Origin: Bradyrhizobium sp. ORS 278
GTDB lineage: Bacteria > Pseudomonadota > Alphaproteobacteria > Rhizobiales > Xanthobacteraceae
Assembly (NCBI RefSeq): GCF_000026145.1
Contig: NC_009445.1
Coordinates: 372,001 to 436,000, forward strand
Length of the DNA: 64,000 nt
Reading direction: 5' to 3'
The notes beneath the pieces are model-generated. The model had not been told where the DNA came from and ran no database searches. It saw only the letters and a list, made by a program, of their open reading frames with translations. Positions within the stretch are counted from its first letter, which is position 1. Each line of letters begins with the position of its first letter. Positions 29,015-40,017 of the stretch are shown here, in pieces. A program made the translations under genes and the position numbers.

Positions 29015-29380
29015 ATGAACCTCACGCCGGAGGATGCCGATCCCAGCGAGAATCGCGCGGCGGCGCGTAGCGCGGCCGTGGCGCCCAACCGGGTGACGTT
29101 CGACAGGCTCGAGCTGAACCGCATCCTCAATCTGTACGGTCGCATGGTTGCCGACGGCGAGTGGCGGGACTACTCGATCGATTTCCTGCGCGACCGCGCC
29201 GTCTTCTCCGTCTTCCGCCGGGCCTCCGAGGTGCCGCTCTACCGCATCGAGAAGGACCCGCGTCTGGCGCGCAAGCAGGGCATGTACAGCGTGATCTCGG
29301 CGACCGGATTGATCCTGCGCCGCGGCCATGAGCTTGAGCGGGTGCTGCTGGCGATCGCGCCGAAGCCGGCGCTGGTTTGA
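29015..29380 (+). CDS. DUF2794 domain protein
   Basis: This 121-residue protein starts at the ATG at 29015 behind ACAGGAGGACA. After a variable Ala-rich N-terminus, residues from about 25 on (VTFDRLELNRILNLYGRMV) match the compact DUF2794 family found in alphaproteobacteria. The segment WRDYSIDFLRDRAVFSVFRRAS and the C-terminal GHELERVL follow. No signal peptide or membrane span. No function is known for the family. It is convergent with the acetyltransferase gene. Confidence 0.86.
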   Translation: MNLTPEDADPSENRAAARSAAVAPNRVTFDRLELNRILNLYGRMVADGEWRDYSIDFLRDRAVFSVFRRASEVPLYRIEKDPRLARKQGMYSVISATGLILRRGHELERVLLAIAPKPALV

Positions 29381-29409
29381 GCGGGACGGTCCCTGCGCGA
29401 GCGACGCGC

Positions 29410-29937
29410 TCAAGCGGGAATGTCGCTGCTTCCGGCGCCGAGTGACAGCTGCATCATGACCGTATCCAGCCAGCGCCCGAACTTCAGGCCAACGCTCGGA
29501 TGGGTGCCAATCATCTGGAAGCCGCAGGCGGTATGCAGCCCGACCGAGCCGGCATTGGCGGAGTCGCCGATCACGGCGATCATCTGGCGGAAGCCCTTCT
29601 CCTCGCACGCGGCGATCAGCTGCCGCATGAGCCGCATGCCGATGCCGCGGCGCTGGCTTGCCGGCGCCAGATAGATGGAATTCTCGACCGTGAAGCGATA
29701 GGCGGGGCGCGGCCGGTACGGCCCGGCATAGGCATAGCCCACCACCTGCCCATCCAGCACGGCGGCGAAATAGGGAAAGTCGCCGTCAGTCAGCGCCCGG
29801 AAGCGGCGGGTCATCTCGGCCAGATCAGGAGGGTCCAGCTCGAACGTGGCGGTGCCCTCGCGGACGGCTTGGCCGTAGATCGCGGTGATGGCGGAAAGGT
29901 CGGCTTCGGTGGTCGGGCGAATGTCGATGCTGGACAT
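29410..29937 (-). CDS. GNAT N-acetyltransferase (phosphinothricin acetyltransferase-like)
   Basis: This 175-residue enzyme of the GNAT fold most resembles phosphinothricin/methionine-sulfoximine acetyltransferases. Features are the N-terminal IRPTTEADLSAITAIYGQAV, a VVGYAYAGPYRPRPAYRFT strand region, the acetyl-CoA loop SQRRGIGMRLM, and GLHTACGFQMIGTHPSVG near the C-terminus. Members acetylate the amino group of amino-acid analogues; the natural substrate here is unknown. It stands alone. Confidence 0.86.
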   Translation of the reverse strand: MSSIDIRPTTEADLSAITAIYGQAVREGTATFELDPPDLAEMTRRFRALTDGDFPYFAAVLDGQVVGYAYAGPYRPRPAYRFTVENSIYLAPASQRRGIGMRLMRQLIAACEEKGFRQMIAVIGDSANAGSVGLHTACGFQMIGTHPSVGLKFGRWLDTVMMQLSLGAGSSDIPA

Positions 29938-30049
29938 GTCCGGAACATACCAGCGCGCGAAAGCTGTTCAACCTCCGCCGAACAGGGCTCCGTTTTGTCG
30001 TGCAGAGATGCCGCCCAGGTGGAGCGGTGCGCTCGTCCGTCTCTCCTTC

Positions 30050-30174
30050 GTCATGGCTGGGCTTGTCCCGGCCATCCACGTCGTTCCGGCGCGCTGGGAA
30101 CCACGTGGATGCCCGGGCCTTCGCCGCGCCGAAGCGGCTTCGGCCGCGCAGGCGGGACAAGCCCGGGCATGACG
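30050..30174. repeat. palindromic repeat, family G
   Basis: CGTCATGGCTGGGCTTGTCC at the left and GGGACAAGCCCGGGCATGACG at the right, with CCACGT / ACGTGG dyads inside. It occupies the middle of the 363-bp gap between the acetyltransferase and the Bax-inhibitor-like gene. The rest of the gap has only a terminator. Confidence 0.85.
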
Positions 30175-30242
30175 GAGCAAACCGATTGCCAGCATTGTTC
30201 GTCGAGACAGCCCCGCCGGGTGCACGGGTGTTCCCGAAAAGA

Positions 30243-30270
30243 AAAGCCCCGGCGGTGAGGCCGGGGCTTT
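30243..30270 (-). terminator. intrinsic terminator of Bax-inhibitor-like gene
   Basis: An 11-bp perfect stem AAAGCCCCGGC / GCCGGGGCTTT with a 6-nt loop, followed on the minus strand by TCTTTTCGG. It lies 31 bp past the stop at 30301. Confidence 0.88.
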
Positions 30271-30300
30271 GAATCGTCGCTCGTCTTACGAGCGAATGGA

Positions 30301-31092
30301 TCAGTCGCGCTGTCCGAGCAGCTGCAGCAGCAGCGTGAACAGGTTGATGAAGTTCAGGTACAGCGACAGGGCGCCCGTGATCGCTGCGCGCTCGGCGATG
30401 TCGCCGCCCGCGGAGGCGTAGCCGTAGATGTACTCGTTCTTCAGGCGCTGCGTGTCCCAGGCGGTCAGGCCAGCGAACACGAACACGCCGATCACCGAGA
30501 CGATGAACTGCAGCATCGAGCTCGCCAGGAACAGGTTCACGAGGCTCGCCAGCACGATGCCGATCAGACCCATGAACAGGAACGAGCCGAAGCCGGTCAT
30601 GTCACGCTTGGTCGTGTAGCCGTACAGGCTGAGCGCACCGAACGTCGCCGCGGTGATGAAGAACACCCGCACGATCGAGGTGTGCGTGTACACCAGGAAG
30701 ATCGACGACAGCGACACGCCCATCAAGGCCGAGAACACCCAGAACAGGAGCTGCGCGGTCGACGGCGCCAGGCGGTTGATGCCGGCCGAGATCGCGAACA
30801 CCATGACCAGGGGAGCCAGGATGAACAGCCACTTCAGCGGGCTCACGAACATCGCGTAGCCGAACTGCGTCAGGTAGGCGTTTCCGAACTTGAACACGCC
30901 GGCCGCCGGATCTCCGGTCACGGCCGCCATGTAGACGCCGAGCGCCGCGAGGCCGGTGATGGCCAAGCCGATGCTCATGTAGTTGTAGATGCGCAGCATG
31001 TAGGCGCGCAGACCGGCGTCGACGGTCGCGGCATCAGCGCGCCCGGCCACCCGGCCAAAGGGTGAAGCATAGTTGCGGTTGAGGTCCGACAT
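30301..31092 (-). CDS. Bax inhibitor-1/YccA-family membrane protein
   Basis: This 263-residue integral membrane protein has seven hydrophobic segments (for example MSIGLAITGLAALGVYMA, LKWLFILAPLVMVFAISAG, FSALMGVSLSSIFLVY). The family signature is seen in GLTAWDTQRLKNEY and the C-terminal ALSLYLNFINLFTLLL. Bacterial members are proton-sensitive calcium-leak channels or modulators of the FtsH protease. The N-terminal leader region before the first span (about 30 residues) is cytosolic. It is transcribed alone. Confidence 0.93.
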   Translation of the reverse strand: MSDLNRNYASPFGRVAGRADAATVDAGLRAYMLRIYNYMSIGLAITGLAALGVYMAAVTGDPAAGVFKFGNAYLTQFGYAMFVSPLKWLFILAPLVMVFAISAGINRLAPSTAQLLFWVFSALMGVSLSSIFLVYTHTSIVRVFFITAATFGALSLYGYTTKRDMTGFGSFLFMGLIGIVLASLVNLFLASSMLQFIVSVIGVFVFAGLTAWDTQRLKNEYIYGYASAGGDIAERAAITGALSLYLNFINLFTLLLQLLGQRD

Positions 31093-31371
31093 GGTCGAAT
31101 TCCCGTTGGTTGCCCGGCAGCCCGGTCCTGGCAGGACCGTTGGCCGGTTCTCGAAAAACCCTATCTCACAGAAGCCGCCATCGATATTAAATTTGCTTCA
31201 TCGGCAAATTCGCCATCTTTTGGCAGATGTCTTTGGCAGCTCTCTGAGCGCATCTCCTAAATGGGAAACTAGCATATTTGGCGCAAGCTTCCACGCGCGG
31301 CTGAATGTCGCTCCGCGCGCGTTTGAGCCGTGAAAAGCCCGTTAACCGTGCGGCATGAGCGCACAATTGCA

Positions 31372-33942
31372 CTAAAGGTTCCTGAGAACCGTGGCCGGCT
31401 TCTGGTTGAGCGCCAGCAGTGTACCGGCGAGGCCGAGGCCCACGGTCACCACCAGGGCCGCCAGCACGACCAGCGCGGCGCTGCCGGCCTGCCAGACGAA
31501 GCTCAGGGTCATCAGCCGGGTCACGATCAGCCATGCCGAGACGGATCCGGCGATCACGCCGAACGCGGCGGTCGCAAAGCCGATCATGAGATATTCGAGC
31601 GCATAGGCGCCGAGCAGCCGCAGGCGTGTGGCGCCCAGCGTCTTCAGGATCACCGCGTCATAGACCCGATGACGATGGCCCGCGGCCAGCGCGCCGCCCA
31701 GGACCAGGATGGCCGAGATCAGCGTCACCGCGCTGGCGCCGCGGATCGCGAGCGCGAGGTTGGAGACGACGGAGCCGACGGTCTCCATGACCTCGCGCAC
31801 CCGCACACTGGTCACCATCGGGAAGGCATCGGCCACCTTGCGGATGACGCGCGCATCCTCGGCGGCATCGGAGCGCGACTCGGTCAACGTGGCCACGTGG
31901 GTGTGGGGCGCGCCCTTGAAGGCGTTCGGCGAGAACACCAGCACGAAATTGATGCCGAGACCCTGCCAGTCGATCGTGCGCATGTTGCCGATCTTCGCGG
32001 TGATGTCGCGCCCGAGCACGTTGACGACGATGTCGTCACCGAGCCTGAGGCCGAGGCCGTCGGCGATCCGTTTCTCGATCGAGACCAGCGGCGGGCCGCT
32101 GTAGGTATCGCCCCACCATTCGCCCTCGACGATCTTCGATCCCTTCGGGATCTCGCCGGTATAGGTGAGGCCACGGTCGCTCTGCAGCACCCATTCGGTG
32201 TCCGCGGTCGCCTTGAGGTCCTCGGCGCGCACGCCGCGAGCGGAGACGATCCGGCCGCGCAGCATCGGCACGTCGTCGACCGTGGACTGCGGCGCCAGCT
32301 CCCTGAGGAAGTCACGGAAGCGGCTGGCCTGGCCGGAGGGCACGTCGACGAAGAAGAACGACGGGGCCTGCTCCGGCAGCTGCGCCAGGAACTGCCGCCG
32401 CAGATTGCCGTCGATCTGGGTGATCGTGACCAGCACCGCGAGCCCCAGTCCGAGCGACAGCACCACCGACGGCGTCAGCGCGCCAGGCCGGTAGATGTTG
32501 CTGACGGCGAGCCGCAGCATCGGGAAGCGGCTGCGCGGCAAGGCGCGCGCCACCGCCATCACAATGGCGGCGATGCCGCGCAACAGCACGAACACCAGCG
32601 CGGCGGCCACCACGAACACCGCGGCAATCTTCTTGTCGTAGGACAAGCCGACCACGACCGCGATCAGCAGCGCGACGGTGCCCGCGATCAACGCCAGATA
32701 GCTCCAGCGCGGCCGGTGCCATTCGGCGATGACCGCCTCGCGAAACAGCGCCGCCACCGGCACGTCGCGGACCCGCCCCAGCGGCCACAGGCCGAATGCG
32801 AGCGCGGTGAGGAGGCCGTAGAGGAAAGACAGCGCCAGCTCGTCGGGGTGGACGGCGGGGATCACCGGCAACGGCAGAATCTTGCCGAACAGGCCGACGA
32901 TGACGAAAGGCAGCGCGGCGCCGGCGCAGAGTCCGATGATCGAACCGATCGTCGCCAGCACCATCACCTGGATCAGATAGATGCCGAACACGTCGCGGCT
33001 GGTGGCGCCGAGCGCCTTGAATGCCGCGATCACCTCGGTCCGGCGGTCGACGTGGCTTTTGACGGCGTTGGCAACGCCGACACCGCCGACCAGGAGTGCG
33101 GCGAGGCCGACCAGGGTCAGGAATTGCGTGAAGCGGCCGATGGTCCGCTCCAGCTGCGGCGAGGCGTTGCTGCGGCTTCGGATCTCCCATCCGGCCTGCG
33201 GCAGGGTCTCGCGCGTATCGGCGATGAGGGCGGCGGCGGCACGGTCGTCGGTGGCGTTGTCAGGCAACCGGACCCGGTAGGTCCAGCGCACCAGGCTGCC
33301 GGGCTGCAGCAGCGGCGTGGCACGCAAGCCCTCCTCGCTGATCAGGAAGCGCGGCCCGAGGCCGATTCCGCCCGACAGCTTGTCCGGTTCGGCCTGCAGC
33401 GCGCTGCGGATCTGGAAACGCACGGTGTCGATGTTGACGATGTCGCCGACCTTGATGTCGAGGCGGGCCAGCAATGCCGGGTCGGCGGCGGCGCCGAACA
33501 CGCCGTCGCGTTCGGCGAGCACATCGGCGATCGGCAGATCGGGCCGAAGCTCGGCCTTGCCGAGCAGCGGGTAGGCATTATCGACCGCCTTGAGCTCGAC
33601 CAGCGCCAGCTTGGAATCGCCCGCCCGGACCATGGCCCGCAACGTCGCCGCCAGTGACACCCGGCCGCGCGAGCGCAGGAAGGCGATCTCCTCCGGCTTG
33701 GCCTCGCGTTGAAACAGCGAGAACGCGACGTCGCCGCCGAGCAAGGTTCGGCCCTCGCGGACGAGGCCGTCATTGAGGCTCGCCGCCACCGAGCCGACGC
33801 CGGCGATGGCCAGCACGCCGAGCGCGATGCAGGCGATGAAGACATAGAAGCCGCGCAAACCGCCGCGCAGCTCACGAAGGGCGTAACGCGCCGGCAGCGC
33901 CGCCACGCGGCGGCCGGGGATCGGCTCGGCCATGGTGCTCAT
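31372..33942 (-). CDS. FtsX-like ABC transporter permease (YbbP type)
   Basis: This 856-residue permease has the layout of YbbP-type type VII ABC systems: a first span after ALRELRGGLRGF, a large periplasmic domain, a central group of membrane spans (about 260-480), a second periplasmic domain, and a last group of three spans with the FtsX motifs (ILVLGGALAAGHRHRVYD, TLGATRLRLLGAYALEY). Such systems work as mechanotransmitters or lipoprotein/lipid extractors rather than classical importers. Its start overlaps the stop of the ATPase gene by 4 bp (ATGA at 33939-33942). Confidence 0.92.
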   Translation of the reverse strand: MSTMAEPIPGRRVAALPARYALRELRGGLRGFYVFIACIALGVLAIAGVGSVAASLNDGLVREGRTLLGGDVAFSLFQREAKPEEIAFLRSRGRVSLAATLRAMVRAGDSKLALVELKAVDNAYPLLGKAELRPDLPIADVLAERDGVFGAAADPALLARLDIKVGDIVNIDTVRFQIRSALQAEPDKLSGGIGLGPRFLISEEGLRATPLLQPGSLVRWTYRVRLPDNATDDRAAAALIADTRETLPQAGWEIRSRSNASPQLERTIGRFTQFLTLVGLAALLVGGVGVANAVKSHVDRRTEVIAAFKALGATSRDVFGIYLIQVMVLATIGSIIGLCAGAALPFVIVGLFGKILPLPVIPAVHPDELALSFLYGLLTALAFGLWPLGRVRDVPVAALFREAVIAEWHRPRWSYLALIAGTVALLIAVVVGLSYDKKIAAVFVVAAALVFVLLRGIAAIVMAVARALPRSRFPMLRLAVSNIYRPGALTPSVVLSLGLGLAVLVTITQIDGNLRRQFLAQLPEQAPSFFFVDVPSGQASRFRDFLRELAPQSTVDDVPMLRGRIVSARGVRAEDLKATADTEWVLQSDRGLTYTGEIPKGSKIVEGEWWGDTYSGPPLVSIEKRIADGLGLRLGDDIVVNVLGRDITAKIGNMRTIDWQGLGINFVLVFSPNAFKGAPHTHVATLTESRSDAAEDARVIRKVADAFPMVTSVRVREVMETVGSVVSNLALAIRGASAVTLISAILVLGGALAAGHRHRVYDAVILKTLGATRLRLLGAYALEYLMIGFATAAFGVIAGSVSAWLIVTRLMTLSFVWQAGSAALVVLAALVVTVGLGLAGTLLALNQKPATVLRNL

Positions 33943-34673
33943 GCGTCGGCGGGCTCGTGGGCGCCGTCGGCTTCGATCCGGCCGGAGCGCAGTCGTACCA
34001 CGCGGTCGCAGCGGTGGGCGAGACCGCTGTCATGAGTTACCAGCACCAGGGTCATGCCGCGCTCGGCATGCTTGGTGAAAAGGAGGTCGACAATCTGTCG
34101 TCCCGTCGCTTCGTCGAGATTGCCGGTCGGCTCGTCGGCCACGAGGATGGCCGGATCCGGCGCCAGCGCCCGGGCCAAAGCCACGCGCTGCTGCTCACCG
34201 CCCGACAGTTGCGTCGGGTAGTGCTGCAGCCGGTGGCCGAGCCCGACCGAATCCAGCTCGCGGGCGGCCCGCTCGGCGGCACCGGAATGACCGGCCAGCT
34301 CCAGCGGCACCGCGACGTTCTCCAGCGCGGTCATGGTCGGGATCAAATGAAAGGACTGGAAGACGATGCCGACCTGGCGGCCGCGGAACCGGGCCAGGGC
34401 GTCCTCGTCCAGGGCATTGAAAGCGGTGCCGTTGACCACCACCTCACCGCTGTCCGGACGTTCCAACCCCGCCATCACCATCAGCAGCGTGGACTTCCCC
34501 GATCCCGAGGGGCCGATCAGGCCGATCGTCTCGCCCTGTCCCACCCGCAGGCTGATGTCCTTGAGGATATGAACCCGCGCCGCGCCGGTGCCGAGCGAGA
34601 GGTTGACGTTCGAGATGGTAATGGTGTCCGGTGCTGTGCCGGCCAAACGTGAGGTTTCGATGAGACTGTCCAT
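33939..34673 (-). CDS. ABC transporter ATP-binding protein (YbbA/LolD type)
   Basis: This 244-residue ATPase has Walker A GPSGSGKST, Q-loop VFQSFHLIPTMTALENV, signature LSGGEQQRVALARAL and Walker B ILVADEPTGNLD, in the form typical of LolD/MacB/YbbA-type ATPases. It partners the FtsX-like permease that follows with a 4-bp overlap. It is divergent from the esterase gene; the two start codons share the same CATG or overlap by 14 bp. The pair ATPase-permease next to a TesA-type esterase is the same neighbourhood as ybbA-ybbP-tesA of E. coli. Confidence 0.94.
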   Translation of the reverse strand: MDSLIETSRLAGTAPDTITISNVNLSLGTGAARVHILKDISLRVGQGETIGLIGPSGSGKSTLLMVMAGLERPDSGEVVVNGTAFNALDEDALARFRGRQVGIVFQSFHLIPTMTALENVAVPLELAGHSGAAERAARELDSVGLGHRLQHYPTQLSGGEQQRVALARALAPDPAILVADEPTGNLDEATGRQIVDLLFTKHAERGMTLVLVTHDSGLAHRCDRVVRLRSGRIEADGAHEPADA

Positions 34674-35361
34674 GGCTCGGTCATATGGCAACTCCGCAAG
34701 CCGGGTCGAGGGGCGCGGAGGCATCTTCGTGCACATACTCGTGTTGATGCTCGCCTTGATGACAGCCGGACCGGCGTTCGCGGGCACTGAGGCCGGCAAG
34801 CCGATCAAGCTGGTGGTGCTCGGCGATTCGCTGAGCGCCGGCCTCGGCCTGTCCGCCTCCGACTCTTTCCCCTCCAAACTGCAAAAGGCGTTGCAGGCCA
34901 AGGGGCTGGCGATCGACTTGACCAATGCCGGGGTGTCCGGAGACACCTCCTCCGGCGGCCGCGACCGGCTCGACTGGTCGGTGGCCGACGGGACCGAGGC
35001 TGTCATCGTCGAGCTCGGCGCCAATGATGCTCTGCGCGGCATCGATCCGTCCGTCACCCGGCAGGCCCTGACCGAGATCGTCAAGCGGCTGAAGGCGCGT
35101 GGCATCGCCGTCATGCTGTGCGGCATGCTCGCGCCGCCGAATTACGGCAGCGACTACGCTGTTAAGTTCAATGCGATCTACCCTGACCTCGCCAAGGAGT
35201 TCGACGTCCCGCTCTACCCGTTCTTCCTCGACGGCGTTGCTGCCGACCCCAAGCTCAACCAGGCGGACGGCATTCACCCGACCGCCGCCGGCGTCGATAT
35301 CATCGTCTCCCGCATGCTGCCTACGGTCGAAGCATTCCTGCGTCCGCTTCGTGGGCAATGA
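34660..35361 (+). CDS. GDSL-type arylesterase / TesA-like lysophospholipase
   Basis: This 233-residue exported SGNH hydrolase has block I GDSLSAGLGL, block III GANDALRG and block V DGIHPTAAG, giving the Ser-Asp-His triad plus oxyanion Gly and Asn. The hydrophobic signal segment HILVLMLALMTAGPAFA ends near residue 42. The ATG at 34660 is chosen because GAGG is 5 nt upstream; an ATG at 34672 would have no ribosome site. The enzyme should hydrolyse thioesters, lysophospholipids or aryl esters in the periplasm. It is divergent from the ABC ATPase, as in ybbA-tesA. Confidence 0.9.
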   Translation: MRLSMARSYGNSASRVEGRGGIFVHILVLMLALMTAGPAFAGTEAGKPIKLVVLGDSLSAGLGLSASDSFPSKLQKALQAKGLAIDLTNAGVSGDTSSGGRDRLDWSVADGTEAVIVELGANDALRGIDPSVTRQALTEIVKRLKARGIAVMLCGMLAPPNYGSDYAVKFNAIYPDLAKEFDVPLYPFFLDGVAADPKLNQADGIHPTAAGVDIIVSRMLPTVEAFLRPLRGQ

Positions 35362-35567
35362 AGGAACGAAGCCCGCCTCCGGACATTTTGCGATAACCTT
35401 ACGGACCGTGTTTTCCGCAGGTTTTCACCGCGTTAACGCTCGCTCCGTCGCGGAGTCATATAAGTTCGGTAGGAATGTTGCATTGACGATTCGTCGTCGA
35501 TCATTTCGTCAAGGCATGATCTCGTCAATTTTCGAGATCAGCCTCCAGCATCGGGAGTCCTGAAACG

Positions 35568-36107
35568 ATGCCGCGTCTGTTTACTGGACTGGAGATCCCG
35601 GCCGAGGTCGGCCAGACCCTCTCCACTCTGCGGGGTGGCCTTCCCGGCGCCCGCTGGATCGATCCTGAAAATTATCACGTCACCTTGCGCTTCATCGGCG
35701 ACATCGACGGCGCGTCCGCCAACGAGATCGCGGCGATGCTGTGGCGGGTCAACCGCAAGCCGTTCGAGGTCACGGTGCAGGGCCTCTCCAGCTTCGGCGG
35801 CCGCAAGCCGCGGGCGGTTGTCGCCAACATCGCGCCCAGCAGGCCGCTGATCGAGCTGCAGGCCGAGCTGGAGCGGATGATGCAGCGGATCGGGCTCGAT
35901 CCGGAGGGCCGCAAATTCGTGCCCCATGTCACCCTGGCGCGGCTGCACGATGCGTCGAGTCAGGATGTCGCCGATTATCTCTCGGTCCGCGGCTACTTCC
36001 CGAGCCGGGTTTTCATGGCCGAGCGCTTCGTGCTGTTTTCGTCCCGTGCTTCCACGGGAGGCGGGCCCTATGTGGTGGAGGACGCCTACGATCTGTGCGC
36101 CGCCTGA
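35568..36107 (+). CDS. thpR: RNA 2',3'-cyclic phosphodiesterase
   Basis: This 179-residue enzyme of the 2H phosphoesterase family opens 2',3'-cyclic phosphates of RNA (formerly 'RNA ligase LigT'). The two catalytic tetrapeptides HVTL are at residues 37-40 and 120-123. The N-terminus MPRLFTGLEIP is typical. A small hairpin with an 8-bp stem (35517-35524 / 35533-35540) lies in the leader 28 bp before the ATG. It lies upstream of zapE. Confidence 0.92.
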   Translation: MPRLFTGLEIPAEVGQTLSTLRGGLPGARWIDPENYHVTLRFIGDIDGASANEIAAMLWRVNRKPFEVTVQGLSSFGGRKPRAVVANIAPSRPLIELQAELERMMQRIGLDPEGRKFVPHVTLARLHDASSQDVADYLSVRGYFPSRVFMAERFVLFSSRASTGGGPYVVEDAYDLCAA

Positions 36108-36262
36108 GCCGGGGCCGACCGAGCAAGACGTGCTTAGCCCGCAACTAACGCGCGCCGGCGTGTTTGCGTGCCATATACCACGATCCCACGGTCCCGCTGC
36201 ATGGCGGCTTCCACCATTTGCGGATTGCATTTTCCGTTAGTCTCATGACCTAGAGTGGGCTC

Positions 36263-37444
36263 ATGTTGTCCACTCCCTCAGACGCGTTCCGCGCGCAGTA
36301 TCAGTCGCTGGTCGACACCGGCGCGATCGAGGCCGACCCGGCCCAGGCCGAGGTCGCCGATGCCCTGGCGGCGCTGGAGCGGCGCCTCTCCACCTACAAG
36401 CCGGCGCGCAAGCAGAGCCTGTTCGGCCGCCTCTTTTCCGACAAGAGCGAGCCGCCGAGCGGCCTCTATGTCCATGGCGAGGTCGGTCGCGGCAAGACCA
36501 TGCTGATGGACCTGTTCTTCCAGACCTGTCCGGTCGAGCACAAGCGCCGCGCGCATTTCCACGAGTTCATGGCCGAGGTGCACGAGCGCATTTACGGCTA
36601 TCGCCAGAACATCGCGCGCGGCGAGCTCGGCGATGCCGACGTGATCGGGCTCACCGCGCAGGCGATCTTCGACCAGGCCTGGCTGCTCTGCTTCGACGAA
36701 TTCCACGTCACCGATATCGCCGATGCGATGATCCTGGGACGGCTGTTCGCAAAACTGTTCGAGCTCGGCACCGTGGTGGTCGCGACCTCCAACGTCGCGC
36801 CGGAAGACCTCTACAAGGGCGGCCTCAACCGCGCGCTGTTCCTGCCCTTCATCAAGCAGATCGCCGATCACATGGACGTGGTGCGGCTCGATGCACGCAC
36901 CGATTTCCGGCTGGAGAAACTCGCCGGCGTGAAGATGTGGCTGGTGCCGGCCGACGTCGATGCGCGCGCCGCGCTCGACAAGGCCTGGGGCCGGTTGACC
37001 GGCAATGCCCGCTGCAAGCCGCGGGACATGACGATCAAGGGCCGCATCCTGCACGTCCCGTGCTCGGCCAATGGCGTCGCCCGCTTCGGCTTTGCGGATC
37101 TATGCGAGAAGCCGCTCGCCGCGTCCGACTATCTGCGGCTCGCGCACGACTACCATACGATCCTGATCGACCACGTTCCGGTGATGGACTACGCCGAGCG
37201 CAACGCCGCCAAGCGCTTCATCACCCTGATCGATACGCTCTACGACAATGCCGTGAAGCTGATCGCCTCGGCCGAAGCCGACCCGATCTCGCTCTACGTC
37301 GCGACCGAGGGCATCGAGGCCATGGAGTTCAAGCGCACCTCGTCGCGCCTGATCGAGATGGGTTCGGAGTCCTACTTGGCCCTCCCGCACGGCCGGAAGG
37401 ATTCGGCCGCCTCCGGGACTTCTACGGGCCTGGTCGAAACCTGA
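36263..37444 (+). CDS. zapE: cell division protein ZapE (AFG1-family ATPase)
   Basis: This 393-residue P-loop ATPase of the AFG1 family associates with the Z-ring under some stress conditions in E. coli. Seen are Walker A GEVGRGKTMLMD, Walker B and adjacent LLCFDEFHVTDIADAM, a sensor-like ATSNVAPEDLY, and the C-terminal AERNAAKRFITLIDTLYD. Lengths agree with other alphaproteobacterial members. In Rhizobiales it is regularly found next to mdh-sucCD, as here. No membrane span is visible. Confidence 0.94.
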   Translation: MLSTPSDAFRAQYQSLVDTGAIEADPAQAEVADALAALERRLSTYKPARKQSLFGRLFSDKSEPPSGLYVHGEVGRGKTMLMDLFFQTCPVEHKRRAHFHEFMAEVHERIYGYRQNIARGELGDADVIGLTAQAIFDQAWLLCFDEFHVTDIADAMILGRLFAKLFELGTVVVATSNVAPEDLYKGGLNRALFLPFIKQIADHMDVVRLDARTDFRLEKLAGVKMWLVPADVDARAALDKAWGRLTGNARCKPRDMTIKGRILHVPCSANGVARFGFADLCEKPLAASDYLRLAHDYHTILIDHVPVMDYAERNAAKRFITLIDTLYDNAVKLIASAEADPISLYVATEGIEAMEFKRTSSRLIEMGSESYLALPHGRKDSAASGTSTGLVET

Positions 37445-37613
37445 CAAACACCGCCTTTCGGGCAGCGCCCGGCGCCGGGCACACAGTCGCGAAAAGGCCA
37501 CGTCAATCATGCTGAAAGGATCATCAGCAGCCGCCGTCCGGTCCTGATCGAAATCAAGGCACGCCCGCCAATTGGCCATAGCGTGACTTGAACGGCCCGG
37601 GCGAAAGGGATAA

Positions 37614-38639
<1,026 letters not shown>

Positions 38640-38680
38640 GGGTAGCAGGGCGGGCGGCCGGCCCGCTCCGAAGAGTTGCA

Positions 38681-38711
38681 GGATGCTTGGTATATGGTAT
38701 ACCAAGCATCC
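38681..38711. promoter_or_regulatory. 14-bp perfect inverted repeat between mdh and sucC
   Basis: GGATGCTTGGTATA and TATACCAAGCATCC are perfect complements separated by TGG. It contains TGGTATACCA, the shape of GntR/FadR-type operators. It ends 54 bp before the sucC start. It has no U-run, so it may be an operator or an mRNA hairpin rather than a terminator. Confidence 0.75.
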
Positions 38712-38765
38712 GCAAAACACTTATAGACGTCACCACCCCAGCGGGGGTTCGGGGAGCAAGCGCTT

Positions 38766-39962
<1,197 letters not shown>

Positions 39963-40017
39963 GCGCCGGTTCTGGCGCTCGCTTCGTCCTCACCGCAACG
40001 CTTTTAGAGAAAGCACG

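Noticed and set aside
31093..31371. Possible operator TTGCTTCATCGGCAA in the gap before the Bax-inhibitor-like gene
   Set aside because: Spacing is N7 rather than the N6 needed for a FixK/FNR box; no other evidence.
37545..37558. FixK-like CTGATCGAAATCAA upstream of mdh
   Set aside because: The first base of the required TTG is missing and the position is about 113 bp before the start codon.
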